Shown here: piece by piece, positions 26,532 to 35,109 of the stretch | How positions within the stretch are numbered: position 1 is the first letter of the stretch | Layout: each line of letters opens with the position of its first letter | Assembly (NCBI RefSeq): GCF_900090305.1 | Contig: NZ_LT607751.1 | Coordinates: 2,976,001-3,040,000, forward strand | Length of the DNA: 64,000 nt | Source: Micromonospora siamensis | GTDB taxonomy: Bacteria; Actinomycetota; Actinomycetes; Mycobacteriales; Micromonosporaceae | Direction of reading: 5' to 3' | Translations under genes and position numbers: made by a program | Notes under the pieces: model-generated | Seen by the model: the letters and a program-made list of their open reading frames with translations, nothing else | The model's database searches: none | Told to the model about the DNA's origin: nothing

Positions 26532-27530
26532 TCAGCTCCCGGCGAAGCGGCGTGCGACCGCGTCGAAGGCCGCCTTGCGCCGCACCCGCCCGTCGGGCAG
26601 CACGGCGACCAGGCCGTAGCCGGCGGCGTCCAGGTCGAGTTCCGGCTCGGGGTGGTGCGGATAGCTGAACGCCGCGTAGCTGAAGACGAAGGCGCCGTCG
26701 ACGCCGGCCGCCTCCGCCGCGTCGAGCAGCGCGCCGACCTCCTCGGCCTGGCCGGCCTCGTCCCGGGTCACCGGCTCGCGGAGCCGCGGTGGGTCGGCTT
26801 CCCGGTCGACCACGGTCCAGGCCGTGGCACCCCGCTGCGCGGCCCCCGTGTACGTGGCGCAGCCCAGCTCGGTGAGGACCGTCGGCCGCCCGGGTCGGCG
26901 CCAGCCGGCGATCCGCCCGGCCCACTCCTGGCGGGTCTGCCCGGCCCGGTAGTGGTCGACGCCGACCAGGTCGAACGGCGTCCAGTCGACGGTCTCGAAG
27001 TCCAGCGCGGCGTAGGTCACCGGCCCGGTGAAGTGCGCCCGGGCGGTTGCCGCGGCGCGCCGCAGGTGCCGGTTGAGGGCCCACGGGAACGGGCCGTGCC
27101 GCAGGGTGCTGGCGACCAGCCGACGAGGGCTGGTCAGGGTGGCCACCCGTTGTGCCGCGGTGGCGCCGGCCACGATGCCGCGCAGGAACAGGGTGGCCTC
27201 CCAGCCGGCCACCAGCACCACGTCGGCGCCCTCGGCGCGCAGCCGCTCGGCGTCGTCGGCGCAGGCCGCCAGGTGGGCCCGGGCGGTGGCGGGGGTGACG
27301 TCGATCAGGCCGGGGGAGACCCACACCGAGAGGCCGGCCTCGGCTGCGGCGATGCCGGCCGTACGCAGCCGCGCCGGGTCGCGGCCGATCAGGCGTACGG
27401 CGTTGGCGCCCAGCTCGGTGCGGATCACCCGCAGGTCCCGCCGGACCCCGTCCGGGTCGAAGTGGGGCCGGGAGGGGCGGCCGGGCAGCAGCTCGACGCC
27501 GGTGTCGTAGACGACGCCCCGGATCCGCAT
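26532..27530 (-). CDS. glycoside-hydrolase-like TIM-barrel protein
   Basis: This 332-residue protein begins MRIRGVVYDTG. It shows the alternating beta/alpha pattern of a clan GH-A barrel: GANAVRLIG, LSVWVSPG, ADVVLVAGWE, a candidate acid/base Glu in ALDFETVDW, DLVGVDHYR, a candidate nucleophile Glu in VLTELGCATY, and FVFSYAAF near the end. Similar Streptomyces proteins have been loosely annotated as abortive infection proteins, without clear evidence. No signal peptide is seen, so it acts in the cytoplasm. An AGGAGT ribosome-binding site fixes the ATG at 27530. It is divergent from a TetR gene with a palindromic operator between. Confidence 0.65.
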   Translation of the reverse strand: MRIRGVVYDTGVELLPGRPSRPHFDPDGVRRDLRVIRTELGANAVRLIGRDPARLRTAGIAAAEAGLSVWVSPGLIDVTPATARAHLAACADDAERLRAEGADVVLVAGWEATLFLRGIVAGATAAQRVATLTSPRRLVASTLRHGPFPWALNRHLRRAAATARAHFTGPVTYAALDFETVDWTPFDLVGVDHYRAGQTRQEWAGRIAGWRRPGRPTVLTELGCATYTGAAQRGATAWTVVDREADPPRLREPVTRDEAGQAEEVGALLDAAEAAGVDGAFVFSYAAFSYPHHPEPELDLDAAGYGLVAVLPDGRVRRKAAFDAVARRFAGS

Positions 27531-27543
27531 GGCCACTCCTTAT

Positions 27544-27558
27544 CGATACGCCGTATCG
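27544..27558. promoter_or_regulatory. palindromic TetR operator
   Basis: A perfect dyad, CGATACG-C-CGTATCG, lies in the 49-bp divergent gap between the glycoside-hydrolase-like gene and the TetR gene. It sits where the TetR promoter -35 and spacer should be: a TACACT -10 element is at 27566-27571, 8 nt before the TetR ATG. Autorepression and repression of the divergent gene are inferred. Confidence 0.7.
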
Positions 27559-27579
27559 TTGCCGGTACACTGTAGCGCC

Positions 27580-28260
27580 ATGACCGTGGTCTGGGAACGC
27601 CCGGAGCCCGCCCGGCGCCACCGCCCGCTGCTGGACCGGCCGTCGATCGTCGCCGCGGCGACCGCCCTGGCCGACGCCGGTGGCCTGGACGCGGTGACCC
27701 TGCGCGGCGTCGCCGCCCGCCTCGACGTGCTGCCGATGCGGCTCTACCGCCACCTCGACTCCCGGGACGATCTGCTCGACCTGCTCGCCGACGCCACCTG
27801 CGGCGAGATCGTGCTGCCCGCCGCCGGGGCCGGTGACTGGCGCGCCCGGCTGCGGGCCCTCGCCGCCGCGACCGTGGTGGTGGCCCGCCGGCACCCCTGG
27901 TACGTGCCCCTGCTCGGCAGCCGCCCGCCGTACGGGCCGCACGGCCTGGCGTACCAGGAATGGCTCTTCGCGGCGGTGGACCGGCCGGGCCTGCCGGTGG
28001 ACACGCTGATGCACGCCGCCGACGCGTTCCTGGGCTATCTGGTCGGCCAGCTGCACCTGGAGCTGCTGCGGGTGCCGGCCGGGGCGTCAGCCCACGTGCC
28101 GGCCCCCGAGCAGCTCGCCTACCTGGCCCGGGCCGTCGCCGGCGGCCGGCACCCCACCCTGGCCCGGATCTTCGCCGAGGGCCGCCAGCTCGACGCCACC
28201 GAGGCGTTCGACGCGGGGCTGGAGATCGTCCTCGACGGGATCGCCCCGAGACTCGGTTGA
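27580..28260 (+). CDS. TetR family regulator
   Basis: This 226-residue repressor has an N-terminal helix-turn-helix at about residues 20-66 (IVAAATALADAGGLDAVTLRGVA ... PMRLYRHLDSRDDLLDLL), with an all-helical C-terminal domain of the TetR_C class. The ATG at 27580 lies 8 nt after a TACACT element, so the mRNA is probably leaderless. It most likely controls itself and the divergent barrel protein through the dyad at 27544-27558. The ligand is unknown. Confidence 0.92.
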   Translation: MTVVWERPEPARRHRPLLDRPSIVAAATALADAGGLDAVTLRGVAARLDVLPMRLYRHLDSRDDLLDLLADATCGEIVLPAAGAGDWRARLRALAAATVVVARRHPWYVPLLGSRPPYGPHGLAYQEWLFAAVDRPGLPVDTLMHAADAFLGYLVGQLHLELLRVPAGASAHVPAPEQLAYLARAVAGGRHPTLARIFAEGRQLDATEAFDAGLEIVLDGIAPRLG

Positions 28261-28263
28261 GGG

Positions 28264-28303
28264 GCGGCCGGCCCGGCACCCCCGTGTGCGCCGGGCCGGC
28301 CGC
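28264..28303. terminator. bidirectional hairpin terminator
   Basis: A perfect 14-bp GC-only stem (28264-28277 with 28290-28303) has a 12-nt loop and exactly fills the 45-bp gap between the convergent TetR and membrane-protein genes. Confidence 0.75.
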
Positions 28304-28305
28304 GG

Positions 28306-29253
28306 TCAGTGGGTGGCGCGGTGGGTCTTGATGCCGGCCTCGATCAGCCCCCAGAGGGCGATCCCGACGGTGCCGACGATCGCGACAGTGCTGACCGTGG
28401 TGAGGTTGCCGTCCTCGCCGAGCCAGTCGACGCGCCGGACCAGCTCCGGGTTGATCAGCCGCTCGCTGTGCAGCAGCCACACCACCGGCAGGACGAAGGC
28501 CAGGTCGAGTGCGAGCCGGACGCCGAACAGCGGCCAGGTCCACCGCCCGACCCGGTACTTGACGATCTCGAAGAGCGCGCCGAGCAGCAGGACGGCGAGC
28601 AGCGCCGGCAGCCAGGTCCGCCACAGCGCGGGGTCGAGCAGCGGGACGTCCCGACCGTCCCGCCCCGGCACCCAGGAGCGGAAGTGCTGGGCGACCAGAA
28701 AACCGCCGAACAGGGCGAGCATCGCCACCGAGGCGCAGGTGTCGGTCAGCCGCAGGTCCCGCTCCTTCGGTACCGCCGGCAGCTGGTCCGGGGTCCAGGC
28801 GGGAAGTTCCAGCGGGGTCCGGGTGCGCTCCAGCACCGCGAAGACCAGCGTCGTCCAGAAGGCGATCTGCGCGGTGGTCTGGATGGCGGCGCTGATGCCG
28901 GCGCCGACGGCGCCCCCGGCGGAGCCGGTCGCCGCCTCCACAACCCCGACCACCACGCCCACCAGCGCCGGGATGTAGGTGAGCAGCCGGCGCAGCAGGT
29001 TCCACCAGATCAGGTAGTAGGTGGGGCCGATCAGGTGCAGGGTGCGGTCGGTGTACCGGGCGGCGAGCCGGTCCGGCGGCCCCAGCTCGGTGAGCACCTC
29101 CCGTTCGGCGGCGGAGGGGTCCTGCCCGGCGCCCGCCCGGTCCTCGATCATGTCCGCGATGGCGGCCCGCAGCTCGGTGGCGATCTCCTCGCGGCGCTGC
29201 GACGGCACGGATCGCAGCGTCGCGGCGAGGTAGCGGTCGGTCAGGGTGTTCAT
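28306..29253 (-). CDS. membrane protein with N-terminal HAAS-like domain
   Basis: This 315-residue protein begins MNTLTDRYLAATLRSVP followed by REEIATELRAAIADMIEDR and EREVLTELGPPDRLAARY, the pattern of the cytosolic HAAS/permease-prefix signalling domain usually found next to PadR regulators. Six or so membrane helices follow. Its ATG overlaps the PadR stop by 4 bp. PadR-HAAS pairs are typical, with the membrane protein as the regulated output; the molecular activity is unknown. Confidence 0.82.
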   Translation of the reverse strand: MNTLTDRYLAATLRSVPSQRREEIATELRAAIADMIEDRAGAGQDPSAAEREVLTELGPPDRLAARYTDRTLHLIGPTYYLIWWNLLRRLLTYIPALVGVVVGVVEAATGSAGGAVGAGISAAIQTTAQIAFWTTLVFAVLERTRTPLELPAWTPDQLPAVPKERDLRLTDTCASVAMLALFGGFLVAQHFRSWVPGRDGRDVPLLDPALWRTWLPALLAVLLLGALFEIVKYRVGRWTWPLFGVRLALDLAFVLPVVWLLHSERLINPELVRRVDWLGEDGNLTTVSTVAIVGTVGIALWGLIEAGIKTHRATH

Positions 29254-29591
29254 TCGGCTACTCCTTCGATCAGCCCGGCGACGGAGGTCTGCACGGCGGC
29301 GAGGTCGTCGAGCAGCCGGCCCAGCAGCGTCTCGCCATCGGCGCTGGTCCGGTAGAACTTGCGCGGTCGGCTCTCCTCGGTGTTCCACTCGCTGGTCAGC
29401 AGCCCCTGTTCCTCCAGCCGACGCAGCAGGGGATAGAGCGTGTTCGCGTCGACCGGGAAGCCGTGGGCCGCGAGTCGTTGCAGCAGCGCGTAGCCGTAGT
29501 CGGGGCGGCGCAGGGCGATCAGGCTCGCCAGCACCCCCGTGCCCCGGCGCAACTCCTGGAGGTGGGTTCGGAGGATCTCGTCGTTCACCAC
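29250..29591 (-). CDS. PadR family regulator
   Basis: This 113-residue winged-helix repressor reads NDEILRTHLQELRRGTGVLASLIAL, DYGYALLQRLAAHGFPVDANTLYPLLRRLEEQGLL and SRPRKFYRTSADG, the usual PadR order. A TATAGT -10 element (29599-29604) lies 7 nt before the GTG at 29591, which favours a leaderless start there; GTG codons at 29588 and 29600 are alternatives. It is co-translated with the HAAS-like membrane protein, which it probably represses through the operator at 29598-29627. Confidence 0.9.
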   Translation of the reverse strand: MVNDEILRTHLQELRRGTGVLASLIALRRPDYGYALLQRLAAHGFPVDANTLYPLLRRLEEQGLLTSEWNTEESRPRKFYRTSADGETLLGRLLDDLAAVQTSVAGLIEGVAE

Positions 29592-29597
29592 GAGTAG

Positions 29598-29627
29598 CAC
29601 TATACCGTGTGCCGCACACTATTAGTG
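29598..29627. promoter_or_regulatory. nested dyad operator of the PadR gene
   Basis: The inner dyad GTGTGC-C-GCACAC (29607-29619) is flanked by CACTA (29598-29602) and TAGTG (29623-29627), making a 30-bp nested palindrome. It overlaps the TATAGT -10 element and spacer of the PadR promoter, so protein bound here would block RNA polymerase directly. Confidence 0.65.
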
Positions 29628-29724
29628 CCCCGCACGATGAAGTGCGATATGGCCGGGGCGGCGCGGCGGGGATCGCGACTGGCAGACTGCCGACCGTCGA
29701 TCATGGAGATTCGGGGGTACGCAG

Positions 29725-31200
29725 ATGGTCAGCAGGCGGGGACTTCTCGGTGGCGCGGCCGTGGCCGGGGTGGCATCGGTGGCCGTCGGGGCGCTGCGTC
29801 CGGCGGCGGCGCTGGCCGAGCCGCTGGACACGCCCCTCACGCCGGTCGACGGGCCGCACCTGGCCCAGGCCGAGCTGATGGTGCGGTACCAGCGGATGCT
29901 GGCCGCCGGCCTGCTCACCGACGGGCTGGTGGGCCACTGGCCGCTCGACGGCGCCGGCGCCGACATCTCCGGGTACGGCCACGACGTCTCGCCCGGCCCC
30001 GGAGCGACCTGGACGAAGCTTCGGGCCGGGGGCGAGCTCAGCCTGGACGGCACGTCCGGCGCGTACGCCCAGGTGCCCGGCCGGGTGGTCAACACCCTGT
30101 CGTCCTTCACCGTCTCGGCGTGGGTGCGGCTGGCGGAGACCGCCTCGCTGACGAACATGTACACCGCGGTGAGCCAGGACGGCACGACGAGCCGCTTCCT
30201 GCTTCAGTACGACCCGGCGTACGGCTGGGCGTTCAAGCTGCGCCGACCGGACGAGAGCGGCTTCGTCGTGGCGCGCACCGCCACCAACACCGCCCAGCTC
30301 GGCGTCTGGACCCACCTGGCCGGAGTGTTCGACGCCGCCGCCAACACGATCCAGCTGTACGTCGGCGGGCAACTCGCCGGCAGCGCGGCGGTCACCTTCC
30401 CAGCCTGGGACGCCACCGCCGGGTTCAACATCGGCCGTGCGCTGTTCGGCGGCGCGTACGTCAACCGGTTCAACGGGGCGATCGACGACGTGCGCGCCTA
30501 CGGGCGGGCGCTCACCGCCGCCGAGGCGGCGCTGATCGGCGGGTACACCGCCCGGCAGAACAACCGCTACTACACGGACGGCTCGTCGTCGGTGACCTGG
30601 GGGTCGCCCGCCGACCCCACCACGTGGGTGTCGCTCGCCCGCTGCTCGTCCTTCCTGACCTGGGTGCTGAAGCGGTCCTGCCCGTGGGCCACCGACGCCT
30701 ACTTCCGGACCTGGTTCAACGACACGATCCCCGAGGCGGCCGACTACCGACAGGCATTCGCCGACGGCACCGGTGGCCCACACTTCCGGCGGATCACCCG
30801 GGTGGCCGACCTGCGCCCGGGCGACCTGATCGCGATCGACTACCGGGGCACCGTCAGCGGCAACACGGGGCACATCGTGATGGTGCGCAGCGTCAAGGGC
30901 ACCTACAGCGGTGGGATGAACTTCTCCGGCGAGACGCAGTACGCCGTCGAGATCGTCGACTGCACCTCCGACGCGCACGGCATGTACGCCAAGGGCAACT
31001 ACGATCTCTACCCCGACACCCGGGTGGTCGAGGACGACCTCCGCAAGACCAACTTCGAGGGCGTCGGCATCGGCCACATGATGTTCTACGCCTCCGACGC
31101 CACCGGTGAGTTCTCCCGGTACCGGTGGAGCGTCAACAGCGGGACCACCAACACCCACACGGTCGCCGACCGACCGGTCGCAGCTGCCCGGGTGTGCTGA
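29725..31200 (+). CDS. Tat-exported LamG domain protein with NlpC/P60-like domain
   Basis: This 491-residue protein has a twin-arginine signal (SRRGLLGGAAVAG, cleavage near ALAEP). Residues about 60-270 form a LamG/concanavalin-type jelly roll (GHWPLDGAGADISGYG, FTVSAWVRL, GVWTHLAGVFD, GAIDDVRAYGRALT). Residues about 290-460 look like a papain-like NlpC/P60 or CHAP fold: a Cys in ARCSSFLTWVL (C307), DLRPGDLIAIDY and a His in GHIVMVRS (H383). It could be a secreted peptidoglycan or glycan-bound amidase. The domain pairing is unusual. The start follows a weak GGGGGTACGC ribosome-binding site. Confidence 0.75.
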   Translation: MVSRRGLLGGAAVAGVASVAVGALRPAAALAEPLDTPLTPVDGPHLAQAELMVRYQRMLAAGLLTDGLVGHWPLDGAGADISGYGHDVSPGPGATWTKLRAGGELSLDGTSGAYAQVPGRVVNTLSSFTVSAWVRLAETASLTNMYTAVSQDGTTSRFLLQYDPAYGWAFKLRRPDESGFVVARTATNTAQLGVWTHLAGVFDAAANTIQLYVGGQLAGSAAVTFPAWDATAGFNIGRALFGGAYVNRFNGAIDDVRAYGRALTAAEAALIGGYTARQNNRYYTDGSSSVTWGSPADPTTWVSLARCSSFLTWVLKRSCPWATDAYFRTWFNDTIPEAADYRQAFADGTGGPHFRRITRVADLRPGDLIAIDYRGTVSGNTGHIVMVRSVKGTYSGGMNFSGETQYAVEIVDCTSDAHGMYAKGNYDLYPDTRVVEDDLRKTNFEGVGIGHMMFYASDATGEFSRYRWSVNSGTTNTHTVADRPVAAARVC

Positions 31201-31226
31201 GCCGACCGCCGAGAGTGACCCGCGGC

Positions 31227-31254
31227 GGGTGAGGCGGAGAGACCTCCGCCACCC
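31227..31254 (+). terminator. hairpin after the LamG gene
   Basis: GGCGGAG and CTCCGCC (31233-31239 with 31244-31250) pair around a 4-nt loop, extended by GGGT/ACCC after a 2-nt bulge. It lies 26 bp after the stop. A TAGGGT element near 31304 is a candidate -10 for dnaE. Confidence 0.6.
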
Positions 31255-31359
31255 GTCGCGAGGTCCGCCCGCGCGGCTCTCCCAGCCCCTGATCGAATCT
31301 CGGTAGGGTGGGCCGACGGCCTCGACCAACCCATGATCCTGACCCGGGGGGCGCCACGC

Positions 31360-34300
31360 ATGGGCGATTCGTTCGCGCATCTGCACGTACACACCGAGTA
31401 CTCGATGCTCGACGGGGCGGCCCGGCTCAAGGACCTGTTCGCCGAGGCCAAGCGGCTGGGCATGCCGGCCGTGGCGATGACCGACCACGGCAACATGCAC
31501 GGCGCGAACGACTTCTACAAGCAGGCGATGGACGCCGGGATCACCCCGATCCTCGGCGTCGAGGCGTACGTGGCGCCCGAGTCGCGCTTCCACAAGGCGC
31601 GGGTCAAGTGGGGCCGGCCCGAGCAGAAGAGCGACGACATCTCCGGCAACGGCGCCATCACCCACATGACCATGTGGGCGGCGAACGCGACCGGCCTGCA
31701 CAACATGTTCCGGCTCAACTCGCGCGCCTCCATGGAGGGCCACTACGTCAAGTGGCCCCGGATGGACATGGAGCTGATCGCCGAGCACGCCGAGGGGATC
31801 ATGGCCACCACCGGCTGCCCCTCCGGCGCGGTGCAGACCCGGCTGCGGCTGGGCCAGTTCGACGAGGCACTCAAGGTCGCCGCCGCCTACCAGGACATCT
31901 TCGGCAAGGACAACTACTTCCTGGAGATCATGGACCACGGCCTCGACATCGAGCGCCGGGTCCGGGACGGGTTGACCGAGATCGCCCGCAAGCTCGACAT
32001 CCCGCCGGTGGTCACCAACGACTCGCACTACACCCACGAGGCGCAGGCCGAGGCGCACGACGTGCTGCTCTGCGTGCAGACCGGCAGCAACATCGCCGAC
32101 CCCAACCGATTCCGCTTCGAGGGCGGCGGCTACTTCATCAAGTCGGCCGACCAGATGCGCGCGGTGGACTCCTCCGAGCTGTGGCAGCAGGGCTGCCGCA
32201 ACACCCTGTTGGTCGCCGAGAAGGTCGACCCGACCGGCATGTTCCAGTTCCACAACCTGATGCCCCGGTTCCCGATCCCCGAGGGGGAGACCGAGGAGTC
32301 GTGGTTCCGCAAGGAGACCTTCGCCGGGCTCAAGCGCCGGTTCCCGAACGGCATCCCCGAGGGGCACGTCGTCCAGGCGGAGTACGAGCTGGGCGTCATC
32401 ATCCAGATGGGCTTCCCGTCGTACTTCCTCGTGGTCGCCGACTTCATCCAGTGGGCCAAGAGCCAGGGCATCGCCGTCGGCCCCGGCCGTGGCTCGGCCG
32501 CCGGCTCGCTGGTGGCGTACGCGCTGGGCATCACGGACCTCGACCCGATCCCGCACGGGCTGATCTTCGAGCGGTTCCTCAACCCCGAGCGCGTCTCCAT
32601 GCCGGATGTCGACATCGACTTCGACGAGCGTCGGCGCGGCGAGGTGATCCGCTACGTCACCGACAAGTGGGGCGAGGACAAGGTCGCCCAGATCGCCACC
32701 TTCGGCACGATCAAGGCGAAGGCCGCGATCAAGGACTCGGCCCGGGTGCTCGGCTTCCCGTACGCGGTGGGCGACCGGATCACCAAGGCGATGCCGCCCG
32801 CGGTGATGGGCAAGGACATCCCGCTCACCGGCATCTTCGATCCGCAGCACCCGCGCTACGCCGAGGCCGGCGAGATCCGCGGCCTGTACGAGTCCGACCC
32901 GGACGTGCGCAAGGTGATCGACACCGCCAAGGGCATCGAGGGGCTGATCCGGCAGACCGGCGTGCACGCCGCGGGCGTCATCATGTCCGCCGAGCCGATC
33001 ATCGAGCACATCCCGCTGATGCGCCGGGACGCCGACGGGGCGATCATCACCCAGTTCGACTACCCGACCTGCGAGTCGCTCGGGCTGTTGAAGATGGACT
33101 TCCTCGGCCTGCGCAACCTGACGATCATCGACGACGCGGTCAAGAACATCGAGCTCAACCACGGGAAAAAACTCGACCTGCTGGCCCTTGAGCTGGACGA
33201 CAAGGCCGCGTACGACCTGCTCGCCCGGGGCGACACGCTGGGCGTGTTCCAGCTCGACGGCGGCCCGATGCGCTCGCTGCTGCGGCTGATGAAGCCGGAC
33301 AACTTCGAGGACATCTCGGCCGTGCTGGCGCTCTACCGGCCCGGCCCGATGGGCGTCGACTCGCACACCAACTACGCGCTGCGCAAGAACGGCCTCCAGG
33401 AGATCACCCCGATCCACCCGGAGCTGGAGGAGCCGCTGCGGGAGATCCTCGCCCCCACCCACGGCCTGATCGTCTACCAGGAGCAGGTGCAGCGCGCCGC
33501 ACAGATCCTCGCCGGTTACACGCTCGGCCAGGCCGACCTGCTGCGCCGGGCGATGGGCAAGAAGAAGAAGGAGATCCTGGACAAGGAGTTCGTCCCGTTC
33601 CGGGACGGCTGCCGCGAGCGCGGCTACTCCGACGCGGCGATCCAGGCGGTGTGGGACGTGCTCGTCCCGTTCGCCGGGTACGCCTTCAACAAGGCCCACT
33701 CGGCGGCGTACGGCCTGGTGTCGTACTGGACCGCGTACCTCAAGGCGCACTACCCGGCCGAGTACATGGCGGCGCTGCTGACCTCCGTCGGCGACGACAA
33801 GGACAAGATGGCGCTCTACCTGTCGGAGTGCCGGCGGATGCGCATCCAGGTCCTCCCGCCGGACGTGAACACCTCGGCCGGTCCGTTCACCCCGGTCGGC
33901 GCGGAGATCCGCTTCGGCCTCGGCGCGGTCCGCAACGTCGGCGCGAACGTGGTCGCCTCGATCATGCGCTGCCGCGACGAGAAGGGCGACTACACCGACT
34001 TCTACGACTTCCTGTCCAAGGTCGACGCGGTGGTCTGCAACAAGAAGACCATCGAATCGCTGATCAAGGCGGGCGCCTTCGACGCCCTGGGGCACACCCG
34101 CAAGGGCCTGCTCGCCGTGCACGCCGACGCCATCGACGCCTTCGCCGACGTCAAGCGCAAGGAGGCCGTCGGCCAGTACGACCTGTTCGGCGCCGGCTTC
34201 GGCGACGCGGACACCGGCGGCGGCAGCACCACGGTCATGCCGGTCATCGGCGAGTCGGAGTGGGACAAGCGGGACAAGCTCGCCTTCGAACGCGAGATGC

Positions 34301-34896
34301 TCGGCCTCTACGTCTCCGACCACCCGCTGTTCGGGCTGGAGCACGTGCTCGGCGCGGCGGCGGACTGCACCATCGCCGCGCTGTCGGAGGAGGGCACCGT
34401 GCCCGACGGCGCGGTGGTCACCCTGGCCGGCATCCTCTCCGGGGTGCAGCGCCGGGTCACCAAGCAGGGCCGGGCCTGGGCCTCGGCCACCCTGGAGGAC
34501 CTGGCCGGCGGGGTGGAGACGCTGTTCTTCCCGAACACCTACGAGGTGATCGGGCAGTACATCGCCGAGGACGCCATCGTGGTGGTCAAGGGGCGGGTCG
34601 ACCGGCGTGACGACACTCCCCGGATCATGGCGATGGACATGTCCATGCCGGACGTCAGCACCAACCCGGCGAACAAGCCGATCACGCTGACCATCCCGGT
34701 GCACCGCTGCACCCCGCCGCTGGTGGAACGGCTCAAGGAGACCCTGGTGCTGCACCCCGGCGACGCCGAGGTGCACGTCAAGCTGCTCAACGGCGGCAAG
34801 GTGACCACGCTGCGGCTCGGTCCGTTCCGGGTGGCGCCGACCACGGCGTTGATGGGCGACCTGAAGAGCGTCCTCGGCCCCGCCAACGTCAGCTGA
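31360..34896 (+). CDS. dnaE: DNA polymerase III alpha subunit
   Basis: This 1178-residue protein, the replicative polymerase size (DnaE1 class), has an N-terminal PHP domain with metal ligands apparently all present: [35 protein letters not shown], so proofreading activity is plausible. The catalytic palm has [14 protein letters not shown] and the Asp motif [15 protein letters not shown]-terminal OB domain ([20 protein letters not shown]) is followed by a tail. The ATG at 31360 precedes [11 protein letters not shown] directly; an ATG at 31333 is also open. It is the only replication gene here and has no partner nearby. Confidence 0.96.
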   Translation: MGDSFAHLHVHTEYSMLDGAARLKDLFAEAKRLGMPAVAMTDHGNMHGANDFYKQAMDAGITPILGVEAYVAPESRFHKARVKWGRPEQKSDDISGNGAITHMTMWAANATGLHNMFRLNSRASMEGHYVKWPRMDMELIAEHAEGIMATTGCPSGAVQTRLRLGQFDEALKVAAAYQDIFGKDNYFLEIMDHGLDIERRVRDGLTEIARKLDIPPVVTNDSHYTHEAQAEAHDVLLCVQTGSNIADPNRFRFEGGGYFIKSADQMRAVDSSELWQQGCRNTLLVAEKVDPTGMFQFHNLMPRFPIPEGETEESWFRKETFAGLKRRFPNGIPEGHVVQAEYELGVIIQMGFPSYFLVVADFIQWAKSQGIAVGPGRGSAAGSLVAYALGITDLDPIPHGLIFERFLNPERVSMPDVDIDFDERRRGEVIRYVTDKWGEDKVAQIATFGTIKAKAAIKDSARVLGFPYAVGDRITKAMPPAVMGKDIPLTGIFDPQHPRYAEAGEIRGLYESDPDVRKVIDTAKGIEGLIRQTGVHAAGVIMSAEPIIEHIPLMRRDADGAIITQFDYPTCESLGLLKMDFLGLRNLTIIDDAVKNIELNHGKKLDLLALELDDKAAYDLLARGDTLGVFQLDGGPMRSLLRLMKPDNFEDISAVLALYRPGPMGVDSHTNYALRKNGLQEITPIHPELEEPLREILAPTHGLIVYQEQVQRAAQILAGYTLGQADLLRRAMGKKKKEILDKEFVPFRDGCRERGYSDAAIQAVWDVLVPFAGYAFNKAHSAAYGLVSYWTAYLKAHYPAEYMAALLTSVGDDKDKMALYLSECRRMRIQVLPPDVNTSAGPFTPVGAEIRFGLGAVRNVGANVVASIMRCRDEKGDYTDFYDFLSKVDAVVCNKKTIESLIKAGAFDALGHTRKGLLAVHADAIDAFADVKRKEAVGQYDLFGAGFGDADTGGGSTTVMPVIGESEWDKRDKLAFEREMLGLYVSDHPLFGLEHVLGAAADCTIAALSEEGTVPDGAVVTLAGILSGVQRRVTKQGRAWASATLEDLAGGVETLFFPNTYEVIGQYIAEDAIVVVKGRVDRRDDTPRIMAMDMSMPDVSTNPANKPITLTIPVHRCTPPLVERLKETLVLHPGDAEVHVKLLNGGKVTTLRLGPFRVAPTTALMGDLKSVLGPANVS

Positions 34897-34951
34897 CCCA
34901 CCCGTCGCGCCCGCCGGCCCACCACCCGCGCGCCCGCCCGCCCGCCCGCAG

Positions 34952-35024
34952 GATCGTGCTCGATCCATGATGTAGTGGCCTCCCTGTCACCACGAGGCCA
35001 CTACATCCATGTTCGAGCGCGATC
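34952..35024. repeat. long imperfect inverted repeat between dnaE and the PLP enzyme gene
   Basis: Two 30-bp arms (34952-34981 and 34995-35024) pair with six mismatches around a 13-nt loop. The inner 12 bp (ATGTAGTGGCCT with its complement) are perfect and the outer part contains GATCG ... CGATC dyads. It is too long and too AT-rich for a normal local terminator and looks like a mobile palindromic intergenic repeat. It may still terminate dnaE. Confidence 0.65.
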
Positions 35025-35109
35025 ATGGGGCCGGCCGGGCACGGTGGGCAGGCCACGACTGGGTGATTGGCGCTGACCGGTGGCCGGTGGCCGCCGCTAG
35101 CGTCGGGGT

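Noticed and set aside
29701..34968. A very long open frame opposite the LamG and dnaE genes
   Set aside because: It is the shadow produced by high G+C third positions; its product is low-complexity (Gly/Val/His/Arg-rich) with no domain and it lies antisense to two clear genes.
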